Assembly (NCBI RefSeq): GCF_000986795.1
Contig: NZ_LAYZ01000002.1
Location: 248,001-312,000, forward strand
Reading direction: 5' to 3'
Length of the DNA: 64,000 nt
Origin: Salinicoccus sediminis
Lineage (GTDB): Bacteria; Bacillota; Bacilli; Staphylococcales; Salinicoccaceae
This document shows positions 44,904 through 52,601 of the stretch, piece by piece. Each line of letters starts with the position of its first letter. Within the stretch, counting starts at the first letter, position 1. Made by a program: the position numbers and the translations under genes. The notes beneath the pieces were generated by a model that was not told the DNA's origin, did not search any database, and worked only from the letters and a program-made list of their open reading frames with translations.

Positions 44904-45004
44904 TGTTTGTAAACGAAATGCTGACCATCTGGCTGTACGGGTCCATAGTTTCGCTTATGGTTATCAGCCTGTCACTCTGGAAGTGGTATTTTAAAGATTA
45001 TTAG
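44903..45004 (+). CDS. 33-residue symporter accessory membrane peptide
   Basis: A short gene overlaps the last base of the symporter stop, behind GGAAGGGGGCG. The product, starting MFVNEMLTIWLYG, is one membrane helix with the polar tail KWYFKDY. Small accessory peptides of this size are encoded next to some SSS and NSS transporters (compare MetS with MetP). An ATG three bases upstream is also possible. Its position and ribosome binding site support a real gene despite the length. Confidence 0.7.
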   Translation: MFVNEMLTIWLYGSIVSLMVISLSLWKWYFKDY

Positions 45005-45110
45005 TATCCCATCTCAAATGGAGATGCCTCCCATCTTGTATAGTAATTTTACAACCCATATCTCCATGGAGTATGATTTCATTAACAGATGAAATGGAAG
45101 GGGAGGTAAC

Positions 45111-46271
45111 ATGAATAACCATTATGATGTAATTGTCGTCGGTGCAGGAGCGATGGGCATGGCTGCGGGATATTATCTGTCACAAAAGGGCATCGGGACA
45201 CTGATGATCGATGCGTTCGATCCGCCGCATGAGAACGGGAGCCACAGCGGGGATACGCGCATCATCCGCCATGCATGCGGTGAAGGGCCCGAGTACGCGC
45301 CGCTCGGCCTGAGGTCACAGGAGCTTTGGGATGAACTGCAGGGGAAAACATCCGAATCGCTCTTCCGGAAGACGGGGGTACTGACGTTCGGCAAAAAGGG
45401 TTCTGAGTTTGTGGAGCAGGCGGTCACGTCCGGCCGCAGGTATGATATGAACATCGAAGCACTGTCGGCGGATGAGATCATGGGGCGTTGGCCCGGCATC
45501 ACGCTGCCGGAGGATAATATCGGCTGCTACGAGCCTGATGCCGGGGTGCTCTTTGCCGGGAACTGCATCCGGGCGTTCCGCCGGCTTGCGCTCGAGAACG
45601 GTGCGGAACTCATGACGGATTCACCGGTGACGTCGATTGATGTCGAAACGGATTCTGTACGCATCTCAACCCGGGACGGTGTGTTCACTGCTGACAAACT
45701 CATCATCACCGCCGGCGCGTGGAATAAAAAAATACTCTCCTACCTGGACCTGGAAATAGCGATACAGCCGAGCAGGCGTGTCATCGGCTGGTTCGACTCC
45801 GAAGACCGGCTTTATGCAGCCGATAAATTCCCCGGTTTCATATGTGACATGCCGGGCGGGACATTTTACGGATTCCCGAGCATTGAGGGGACCGGCGTGA
45901 AAGTCGGCTGCTTTGATAACGGTGTGGACGGCGCGCCGGAGTATATGAACCGGGAATTCGGCGCATATGGGGAAGATGAGGCGGATCTCCGTTATTTCCT
46001 CGGTGAATATATGCCGCAGGCGAACGGGAAACTGAATGTCGGCAAAACGTGTATGTTCACCAACACACCGGATGAAGATTTTGTCATCGATCTGCACCCT
46101 GAATATGACCATATTGCGATTGCCGCCGGTTTTTCCGGACATGGCTACAAATTTTCCAGCGTGGTGGGGGAGATTCTGAGCGCACTTGTGACAAAAGGCG
46201 GAACCAGTCGGGACATCTCCTCGTTTTCAGCCGGGCGACAGGCGCTGTACCCGGATAAGAGCGGCATATGA
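45111..46271 (+). CDS. SolA-like sarcosine/N-methyl amino acid oxidase
   Basis: A 386-residue monomeric sarcosine oxidase/N-methyltryptophan oxidase family protein. FAD motif GAGAMG lies at 11-16, and Cys314 in KTCMFTNTPDEDF matches the cysteine that binds FAD covalently. GFSGHGYKFSSVVGE closes the FAD domain. Expected reaction: oxidative demethylation of an N-methyl amino acid to the amino acid, formaldehyde and H2O2. GGGGAGGT precedes the ATG. It stands 106 bases after the symporter peptide gene and before a LysR gene. Confidence 0.87.
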   Translation: MNNHYDVIVVGAGAMGMAAGYYLSQKGIGTLMIDAFDPPHENGSHSGDTRIIRHACGEGPEYAPLGLRSQELWDELQGKTSESLFRKTGVLTFGKKGSEFVEQAVTSGRRYDMNIEALSADEIMGRWPGITLPEDNIGCYEPDAGVLFAGNCIRAFRRLALENGAELMTDSPVTSIDVETDSVRISTRDGVFTADKLIITAGAWNKKILSYLDLEIAIQPSRRVIGWFDSEDRLYAADKFPGFICDMPGGTFYGFPSIEGTGVKVGCFDNGVDGAPEYMNREFGAYGEDEADLRYFLGEYMPQANGKLNVGKTCMFTNTPDEDFVIDLHPEYDHIAIAAGFSGHGYKFSSVVGEILSALVTKGGTSRDISSFSAGRQALYPDKSGI

Positions 46272-46370
46272 TATCCATCGGAGGCAGAGCTTTTCCATTG
46301 TGTTCCTGTGAAACACTACTGTATACTGACCTGAATGAAGATGACAGTAAAATCAGGGAGAAGGGGTATG

Positions 46371-47225
46371 ATGGAGCTCAAGGACCTTCGGATATTCAAA
46401 AGCGTGGCTGCTGAGGGCAGCATCAGCAGGGCGGCCGCAGAACTGAATTTTGTACAATCCTATATTACAACGCGGATGAAGGCGCTGGAGGCGGAGCTTG
46501 ATGCAGAGCTGCTTCTGCGTACCGCCCGGGGCACAGTGCTGAGCCCGGACGGTGAAAAACTGCTGAAACATGCTGATGGTATACTTGCTCGCGTCGATGC
46601 TCTGCACGAGGACTTTGATGACGGGTCGCAAAAAGGGAGCGTCACAGTGGGGACTGTCGAGACCATCACCAGACTCCCGGAAATATTGACGGCATACCAG
46701 CTCTGCAATCCTGAAGTAAATATATCCGTGTATACCGACGTGACAAAAAATATCACCCGCCAGATCATGAGCAGGGATATCGACTGTGCGTTTGTCGCTG
46801 ATTTCACCGATCACCCGAATATCAACAAGATGGAAATACTGAGGGAGAGGCTGGTGCTGATATCGAATGCACCGGAAATTACGATGGCAGATCTAAAACA
46901 GAAACCCATGCTTGTTTTCAAAAAAGGCTGCAGCTACAGGGCGAAACTGGAAGAATGGCTGCTTGATGCGGGGATAGAGAAGACGAAGGTCAAGGAATTC
47001 GGAACGATGGAAACGATACTCGGCAGTGTAAGGGCAGGACTCGGCATAAGCCTGGTGCCGGAAGCGAGCGTTTCTGAACTCATTGAGACAGGCGCGCTCT
47101 ACAGTTATGATATTCCAAAACATTACAATGACATCTCGACGGATTTCATCTGGCCCAGAGATTCCGGGAAGCGGGGAATGCTGGAAAGATTTGCTGAGAC
47201 GGTACGGAAATTTAAAGATGCATGA
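46371..47225 (+). CDS. LysR family transcriptional regulator
   Basis: A 284-residue regulator with an N-terminal winged helix-turn-helix (LKDLRIFKSVAAEGSISRAA) and a periplasmic-binding-like effector domain. ATG 46371 gives the usual MELKDLRIF start; 46368 is an alternative behind GGGAGAAGGGG. A terminator follows and then the AbgT/M20 operon in the same orientation, the most likely target. The nearest oxidase gene lies upstream in the same direction. Confidence 0.87.
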   Translation: MELKDLRIFKSVAAEGSISRAAAELNFVQSYITTRMKALEAELDAELLLRTARGTVLSPDGEKLLKHADGILARVDALHEDFDDGSQKGSVTVGTVETITRLPEILTAYQLCNPEVNISVYTDVTKNITRQIMSRDIDCAFVADFTDHPNINKMEILRERLVLISNAPEITMADLKQKPMLVFKKGCSYRAKLEEWLLDAGIEKTKVKEFGTMETILGSVRAGLGISLVPEASVSELIETGALYSYDIPKHYNDISTDFIWPRDSGKRGMLERFAETVRKFKDA

Positions 47226-47237
47226 AAATGCCTGTAA

Positions 47238-47277
47238 TCTCCTTTTACACCAATATGTGTAAGAGGAGAATTTTTTT
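47238..47277 (+). terminator. Terminator after the LysR gene
   Basis: TCTCCTTTTACAC pairs imperfectly with GTGTAAGAGGAGA around CAATAT, followed by seven T residues. Confidence 0.8.
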
Positions 47278-47369
47278 ATTATCAGTTTAGAAATATACCT
47301 TGTGCTTTTCCGCCCAGTTTGGAATAATGGTCTAATAATTAGAAAATTGTAACAAAGAGGAAGGTGCAC

Positions 47370-48899
47370 ATGGAACACAAAAGCGCGAAGAAAGGGATAT
47401 TCAATCGCTTTCTTGATGTCATTGAGCGGGTGGGTAATAAACTGCCTGACCCGATCGTACTTTTCATCATCCTGATGTTCACGATACTTGGGGCGTCTTT
47501 CATCGGCGGCATGATGAAATGGGAGGCGGTCAACCCGGCGGATGGTGAAACCATCCAGGCGGTGAACCTGCTCAATGGTGAAGGGATTGTACGTATCTTT
47601 ACAGAAGCAATTACGAATTTCAGCGAATTTCCACCGCTCGGCATGGTGCTGGTCGTCATGATCGGTATCGGCATCGCCGAGAAATCAGGATACTTTGAAA
47701 CGGCTATGAAACGCGCCATAGAAGTGTCTCCGCAGAAGCTCATACTGCCTGCCATCATCCTGGTCGGCATCATCGGCAATGTAGCGGGTGATGCAGCACC
47801 GATCATACTGCCGCCGCTTGCGGCGATGGTTGTGATGAAGCTCGGCTATCATCCATTCGTAGGACTGGTCATGGCGTACGCCGCCTCTCTCGGGGCATTC
47901 GCCGCGAATGTGATTCCGGGGATGACAGAGGCACTGGCGATAGCATTTACCGAGCCGGCTGCCCAGCTGATCGACCCGGAATACTCGGGTAACATATTGA
48001 TGAACTACTATTTCACAGCAGTGGCTACATTCTTCCTGCTCTTCATCGTCTACTTCGTGACGAAAAAGATTACGATACCGAGGCTTGGTACATATGAAGG
48101 TGAAACTGCGGCCGACCAGGAACCGTTGAAAAAGGAGGAAATCACGGCCCTCAGATGGGCAAATATCTCAGCGGTGCTGACCTTCCTTGTTTTCATGGTA
48201 TTTCTGATTCCGGAGAATGCGATTTTCCGTAATCCGGAAACGGGATCAATAATACAGGACTCCCCGTTCATGAATTCAATCATTTTCGTTCTGACGATAC
48301 TCTTTTTCGTGCCTGGACTCGTCTATGGCCTGAAAGTGGGGACGATCAAGACGACAAGGGATTTCGGCAGCATGCTGGGTGATGCGATGGGCACGATGGG
48401 AAGCTATGTTGTCCTTGTGTTCTTCGCAGCCCAGATGCTGGCCTATTTCAACTGGAGTAACCTCGGTCCGATCATAGCCATAAAAGGTGCGAACGTACTT
48501 GAAGCTGTCAATGCCTCGGGGATCCCGCTGATCATCGGTTTCATACTGCTGGCCGGACTCATCAACCTGCTGATCGGCAGTGCATCGGCAAAATGGGCGA
48601 TACTGGCGCCGGTCTTCGTACCGATGTTCATGCTGCTCGGTTATGATCCTGCATTTACGCAGATGCTCTACCGCATAGGTGATTCATTCACGAATCCTAT
48701 TACTCCGATGCTGCCCTATCTGCCGCTGCTACTTGCGTTTGCACAGCGTTATGACAAAAATGCGGGGCTGGGCACACTGCTGTCGACGCTGCTCCCATAT
48801 TCGATCGTACTCTTCTTTGCGTGGACAATCCTGCTTATCGTATGGTATCTGATCGGCATACCGCTCGGTGTCGAAGGGCCGATCTATCTGCCGGAATAA
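47370..48899 (+). CDS. abgT: AbgT family p-aminobenzoyl-glutamate type transporter
   Basis: A 509-residue membrane protein with about 12 hydrophobic segments and AbgT hallmarks: VGNKLPDPIVLFIILM at the start, IGNVAGDAAPIILPPLAAM, and ITPMLPYLPLLLAF near the C terminus. ATG 47370 lies behind GAGGAAGGTG. AbgT proteins import p-aminobenzoyl-glutamate or export antimetabolites. The M20 hydrolase gene 25 bases later argues for import and cleavage of an N-acyl amino acid such as p-aminobenzoyl-glutamate. Confidence 0.88.
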   Translation: MEHKSAKKGIFNRFLDVIERVGNKLPDPIVLFIILMFTILGASFIGGMMKWEAVNPADGETIQAVNLLNGEGIVRIFTEAITNFSEFPPLGMVLVVMIGIGIAEKSGYFETAMKRAIEVSPQKLILPAIILVGIIGNVAGDAAPIILPPLAAMVVMKLGYHPFVGLVMAYAASLGAFAANVIPGMTEALAIAFTEPAAQLIDPEYSGNILMNYYFTAVATFFLLFIVYFVTKKITIPRLGTYEGETAADQEPLKKEEITALRWANISAVLTFLVFMVFLIPENAIFRNPETGSIIQDSPFMNSIIFVLTILFFVPGLVYGLKVGTIKTTRDFGSMLGDAMGTMGSYVVLVFFAAQMLAYFNWSNLGPIIAIKGANVLEAVNASGIPLIIGFILLAGLINLLIGSASAKWAILAPVFVPMFMLLGYDPAFTQMLYRIGDSFTNPITPMLPYLPLLLAFAQRYDKNAGLGTLLSTLLPYSIVLFFAWTILLIVWYLIGIPLGVEGPIYLPE

Positions 48900-48924
48900 T
48901 AAAATTTTGGAGGTATTATGAAAA

Positions 48925-50091
48925 ATGAGTATAGAACAACAGATTGATAATGTGATGTCTGACGTTTTTGAATGGAGAAGGACGCTGCACAGGCATCCCG
49001 AGCTGTCATTCGAAGAGCATTGGACGAGTCAATATATCGAAGATGCGCTGAAGGAGATGGACGGCATCGAAATCAGCCGTCCGACCCCGACGAGTGTGCT
49101 GGGAATCATCAAAGGGGCGCATCCGGGGAAAAAGATCGGTCTCCGTGCGGATATCGATGCGCTTCCTGTAGAGGAAGAGCGGACGGACATTGATTTTGTG
49201 TCGGAAGTTTCCGGTAAGATGCATGCATGCGGGCATGACGGGCACACGGCGATACTGCTGGGTGCCGCGAAGATCCTGTCCGGTAATGCAGGCAGGCTGC
49301 ATGGTGAAGTCTACCTTATATTCCAGCATGCCGAAGAGCTGATTCCCGGTGGTGCACAGGAGATGGTCGCAACAGGGCTGTTCGATGATCTGGATTTCAT
49401 ATACGGACAGCACTTGTTCACACCAGTGCCCGTGGGGAAAATCGGCATCACCAACGGGCCGGTCACTTCCAATTCGGACGGTTTCGAAATCATCATACAG
49501 GGCAGCGGCGGCCATGCATCCCAGCCTGAACTGACAGTCGATCCGGTCAATATCGGCGTGCAGATCATCAGCCAGTTCCAGGCAATCGTATCCCGCATCA
49601 CATCGCCGCTCGATTCTGTCGTCATCTCGACCACGAATTTCCATGCCGGGAGCGCAAAAAATATCATTCCGGATACAGCAGAGCTGTCGGGCAGTGTCCG
49701 GACTATCAATGATGATACACGGCTGCTCGTCCGGGAAAAAATGGAGAAAGCTGTGAAAAATATCTGTGAAATGTACGGTGCGACATATGATTTCAACTTC
49801 CAGTTTGGTTATGCTGCCGTCGTGAATGATGACGGGATGACGGATAAAGTGAGGCAGATTGCGACAGAGAAGTTTGGGGACAAAGTATTTGATTTTCCGC
49901 TTGTCATGGGCGGGGAGGACTTCTCTTCGTTCTCAAGGCTTGTACCTTCGACCTATGCGATGATCGGGGTGAGAAACCCCGGGAAGGACATGGAGTATCC
50001 GCACCACCATCCGAAATTCGGCATGGACGAAGACGGATTCATCGACGGGGTGAAAATGATGGTGTACGTTGCGCTTGAAATGACGGAATGA
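48925..50091 (+). CDS. M20 family amidohydrolase paired with AbgT
   Basis: A 388-residue metallohydrolase with HACGHDGH at 100-107, FQHAEELIPGG and a C-terminal PHHHPKF motif, the same layout as the enzyme at 1627. TTTGGAGG precedes the ATG. Together with AbgT it should cleave an imported N-acyl amino acid; p-aminobenzoyl-glutamate hydrolase (AbgA/AbgB role, here in one protein) is a reasonable guess. Hippurate or other acyl amino acids are alternatives. Confidence 0.86.
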   Translation: MSIEQQIDNVMSDVFEWRRTLHRHPELSFEEHWTSQYIEDALKEMDGIEISRPTPTSVLGIIKGAHPGKKIGLRADIDALPVEEERTDIDFVSEVSGKMHACGHDGHTAILLGAAKILSGNAGRLHGEVYLIFQHAEELIPGGAQEMVATGLFDDLDFIYGQHLFTPVPVGKIGITNGPVTSNSDGFEIIIQGSGGHASQPELTVDPVNIGVQIISQFQAIVSRITSPLDSVVISTTNFHAGSAKNIIPDTAELSGSVRTINDDTRLLVREKMEKAVKNICEMYGATYDFNFQFGYAAVVNDDGMTDKVRQIATEKFGDKVFDFPLVMGGEDFSSFSRLVPSTYAMIGVRNPGKDMEYPHHHPKFGMDEDGFIDGVKMMVYVALEMTE

Positions 50092-50101
50092 TATAAACAT
50101 A

Positions 50102-50256
50102 TTACTGTCTGCGATATTCAGGGCCATTATGCCCGCCAGGTTGTTCTTACGTTGTGCGGCTTCAGGGATGATGGATGCGCCGGCTTTCTGATCGAGTATC
50201 TGAGTGGTTTCATGACGCTCAATAAAGGGGATATCATACTGACGGGGCCCTCGTAA
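50102..50256 (+). pseudogene. Fragment of a fumarylacetoacetate hydrolase family gene (hpaG-like)
   Basis: The last 20 or so codons read LIEYLSGFMTLNKGDIILTG, the conserved C-terminal segment of FAH-family isomerases/decarboxylases (HpaG and relatives). The preceding codons make sense only after a frameshift (ASGMMDAPAF), and the N-terminal three quarters are missing. A TAA at 50254 ends it. Since hpaF follows at 50283, the fragment was probably hpaG of a homoprotocatechuate pathway. Confidence 0.7.
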
Positions 50257-50282
50257 GCACACTCATATAAGGGAGGTCTTGG

Positions 50283-50666
50283 ATGCCGCACTTGTATATC
50301 GAATACACGGATAACATCAAAGGGGAAGCGGATATTGCCGGTCTTCTGGAAAAGGTGAATCAGACACTGCTCGGTCACAGCGACATCATACCGGCTGCCG
50401 GACTCCGGACGCGGGCAATCCAGCTCAGCGATTATATTGTCGCTGATGGCACCGAGGATGATGCCTTCGTGCATGTCACTTTGAAGCTTGCCCCCGGCCG
50501 CACGGATGAACAGAAGAAAGCGGTATGCGATAATCTGTTCCAGACGATAAAGGGACACTTTGTGCATATTTTCGAATCGAGGTATATCGCGTTGTCCATG
50601 GAACTGTATGAGTTCCAAAACGAGACGTACAAGCACAATAATATCCACACGAGATATGAAAACTGA
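50283..50666 (+). CDS. hpaF: 5-carboxymethyl-2-hydroxymuconate isomerase
   Basis: A 127-residue tautomerase-superfamily protein of the CHMI family. It begins MPHLYIEYTDN, so removal of Met exposes the catalytic Pro1, and it has the usual length (about 126). The enzyme acts in 4-hydroxyphenylacetate/homoprotocatechuate breakdown. GGGAGGT precedes the ATG and the gene is intact, although its upstream partner is broken and no other complete hpa gene is in the window. It may be left over or used with genes elsewhere. Confidence 0.85.
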   Translation: MPHLYIEYTDNIKGEADIAGLLEKVNQTLLGHSDIIPAAGLRTRAIQLSDYIVADGTEDDAFVHVTLKLAPGRTDEQKKAVCDNLFQTIKGHFVHIFESRYIALSMELYEFQNETYKHNNIHTRYEN

Positions 50667-50699
50667 AAAACTCACTCCACCTCAGTGGAGTGAGTTTTT
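50666..50699. terminator. Bidirectional terminator between hpaF and the carrier gene
   Basis: AAAAACTCACTCCAC and GTGGAGTGAGTTTTT form a perfect 15-base stem with a CTCA loop. It serves both convergent genes. Confidence 0.92.
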
Positions 50700-51995
50700 C
50701 TATGCCTTCAGCTTTCTCGGGAAGCCGGCGAGTATCGCGATGATGCCACAGATGAGAAGCATGGCCGGATAGATTGAGTAAGGGACGATGGCGACCGGTG
50801 AAATCGCCGCAATGCCCGCCGCTGCAAGCAGTTGTCCGCCGTACGGGATCAGACCCTGGAACGCTGCTGCGAAAATATCGAGCAGACTGGCGGATTTCCT
50901 CCGGTCAACGCCGTACTCATCCGCAATCTCTTTTGCAAGGGGGCCTGTGATGATGATTGAAATCGTGTTGTTGGCAGTGCTGACATCCGTCGCGCTGACC
51001 AGCGAGGCGATGCCGAATTCAGCACCTTTTCTGGAGCGGATGCGCCTTGTGATGAAATGGAGCAGATAGTCGATTCCGCCGTAATGCTGTATGAGCCCGA
51101 TCATTCCGCCGATCAATATGGCGATGATGGAGATTTCCATCATGCTGGCAATGCCTTCGCCGGCAGTACCGGCAAAGGATGTGAAATTATACGAACCGTC
51201 GATGAATCCGATGATGCCGGCAAGCACCGTCCCGCCGACGAGGACAGTCAGTACATTGACGCCGCAGAGGGCGATTATGAGCACCGCCAGGTAGGGGATG
51301 ACTTTAATCAGACTATATTCCATCCCTTCCCCGACATTTGTCGAGATCCCAGTCGATATGAAATAAAGGATGACAGCTGTTGCGATTGCGCCCGGGAGTA
51401 TGATGAAGAAGTTCACTTTGAACTTGTCTGCCATCTTCACTTCCTGGGACTGTGTCGCAACAATCGTCGTATCGGAAATGACAGACAGGTTATCGCCGAA
51501 CATGGCACCGCCGATGACCGTCGCCAGCGCAAGTGCCAGGCCGATTTCCGTCTGGTCGGAGATCCCGACCGCAATCGGGGCAAGAGCGACGACTGTGCCC
51601 GTGGAAGTCCCCATCGATATGGAGATGAAGCAGCAGATGATGAACAGACCGACGAGCAGCAGACTTCCCGGCAGCAGTGTCAGCCCGAGATTGACGGTGG
51701 AGTCCACAGCCCCCATGCCTTCGGCGACTTTTGAAAACGCTCCGGCCATAAGGAAGATGAGCACCATGAGCATGATGTTTTCCTTGCCGGCCCCCCTTGT
51801 GATGATGCCGATCTTTTCATTAAGACGGTCCTTGGGTTTGATGAGCAGCGCCGCGATGATTGCTATGACGAGTGCGACAGGAATCGGCATGGCTGTAAAG
51901 TCACCCGTAATGATGCCCGTGCCGATGAACAGCAGTACAAACACCAAGAGCGGCAGCAGCGCGACCGGATTCCCTTTGGATTGTTCAGATTTCAT
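50700..51995 (-). CDS. metT: NhaC-family carrier under S-box control, probable methionine transporter MetT
   Basis: A 431-residue membrane protein with 10-12 hydrophobic segments and NhaC-family motifs (GTSTGTVVALAPIAVGI, GGAMFGDNLSVISDTT, IPYGGQLLAAAG). AGAGGAG precedes the ATG. An S-box riboswitch and terminator occupy its leader, so it is made when S-adenosylmethionine is low; S-box-controlled NhaC-like proteins have been proposed as methionine transporters (MetT). Methionine uptake is therefore the likely role, inferred from regulation. Confidence 0.85.
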   Translation of the reverse strand: MKSEQSKGNPVALLPLLVFVLLFIGTGIITGDFTAMPIPVALVIAIIAALLIKPKDRLNEKIGIITRGAGKENIMLMVLIFLMAGAFSKVAEGMGAVDSTVNLGLTLLPGSLLLVGLFIICCFISISMGTSTGTVVALAPIAVGISDQTEIGLALALATVIGGAMFGDNLSVISDTTIVATQSQEVKMADKFKVNFFIILPGAIATAVILYFISTGISTNVGEGMEYSLIKVIPYLAVLIIALCGVNVLTVLVGGTVLAGIIGFIDGSYNFTSFAGTAGEGIASMMEISIIAILIGGMIGLIQHYGGIDYLLHFITRRIRSRKGAEFGIASLVSATDVSTANNTISIIITGPLAKEIADEYGVDRRKSASLLDIFAAAFQGLIPYGGQLLAAAGIAAISPVAIVPYSIYPAMLLICGIIAILAGFPRKLKA

Positions 51996-52027
51996 AATAA
52001 TGCTCCTCTTTTAATGATTTTCAGGAC

Positions 52028-52058
52028 GAAAAAAGGCCCCTTCAGATATGGAAGAGGC
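52028..52058 (-). terminator. Regulated terminator of the metT S-box
   Basis: On the minus strand GGCCTCTTC and GAAGGGGCC form a stem followed by six T residues, about 30 bases before the carrier start. Confidence 0.87.
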
Positions 52059-52078
52059 CACAAAAAAACTGTATCTCT

Positions 52079-52176
52079 TCTCATCTTTACAGCCTTTTGG
52101 CTGCTGGAATTGGCACTGGCTCACATGAGCTGTTGCCGAGGCTTCAAAGGGCCAGTCCCTCCACCTCTCTTGATAA
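52079..52176 (-). ncRNA. S-box (SAM-I) riboswitch upstream of metT
   Basis: Read leftward, P1 (CTTATC with GATGAG) encloses GAGAGGTGGAGGGACTGGCCC, TTTGAAGCCTCGGCAACAG and GTGCCAATTCCAGC, the conserved S-box core. It is the second copy in this window; core stretches are nearly the same as in the one at 41822. It should repress metT when S-adenosylmethionine is abundant. Confidence 0.95.
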
Positions 52177-52382
52177 GATCAATGTTCATTCAATATTCAT
52201 TTAATTCATTTACTTTAACGCGTGAAACCTCCTGTGTCAATAGGGGTGTGCGAAACTCCACCCATATGCTATGATTTCATATGACAAAACCGGGAAGACA
52301 CAGAATTATCTGATGTTTGACAAGAGATTCACATGTGAGTAGAATAGTGACATTCTAATATTTCCTGAAAAGGATGATTTCC

Positions 52383-52430
52383 ATGTTCCGCACCATCAAC
52401 ATAAACATCTGGTATAGCTATCGCATGTAG
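52383..52430 (+). CDS. Leader peptide with Trp and Tyr codons, upstream of the NSS transporter
   Basis: A 15-codon frame behind AAAAGGATG reads MFRTINININIWYSYRM and ends in TAG. One Trp and two Tyr codons within four positions near its end, followed by a set of competing stems and a terminator, is the arrangement expected of a ribosome-controlled attenuator. It has not been shown to be translated; the frame is short and could arise by chance, but the binding site and position are suggestive. Confidence 0.45.
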   Translation: MFRTININIWYSYRM

Positions 52431-52443
52431 ACTTGTATTTACT

Positions 52444-52566
52444 CATCGTAAGTACAGGTCATCTTGTCTTGTACTTGCGATGGCTGAGGAATTGGAATCG
52501 GCCATCTGATCTCTTTGGATGGCACACTTTACCAGCCATCCGGACGGACCGGGTGGCTTTTTTTAT
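52444..52566 (+). promoter_or_regulatory. Attenuator-like leader RNA of the NSS transporter gene
   Basis: A 13-base stem (CATCGTAAGTACA, 52444-52456, with TGTACTTGCGATG, 52470-52482) is followed by five alternating segments: GATGGC (52479), GCCATC (52501), GGATGGC (52517), GCCATCC (52535) and GGGTGGC (52551). Neighbours can pair in mutually exclusive ways. The last pair is a terminator (AGCCATCCGG with CCGGGTGGCT, then T residues). The conserved cores of S-box, T-box and lysine riboswitches are absent, so the class is unknown to me. Confidence 0.7.
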
Positions 52567-52601
52567 TGGAATGGAAAATGACAGGTAAGGTGGTTCATAC
52601 A

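Noticed and set aside
49933-50262. 109-codon open frame on the minus strand
   Set aside because: It covers the end of the M20 gene and the FAH-family remnant and shows no domain.
52333-52560. S-box, T-box or lysine riboswitch in the NSS leader
   Set aside because: The conserved cores of these elements are absent, in contrast to the clear S-box RNAs at 41822 and 52079.
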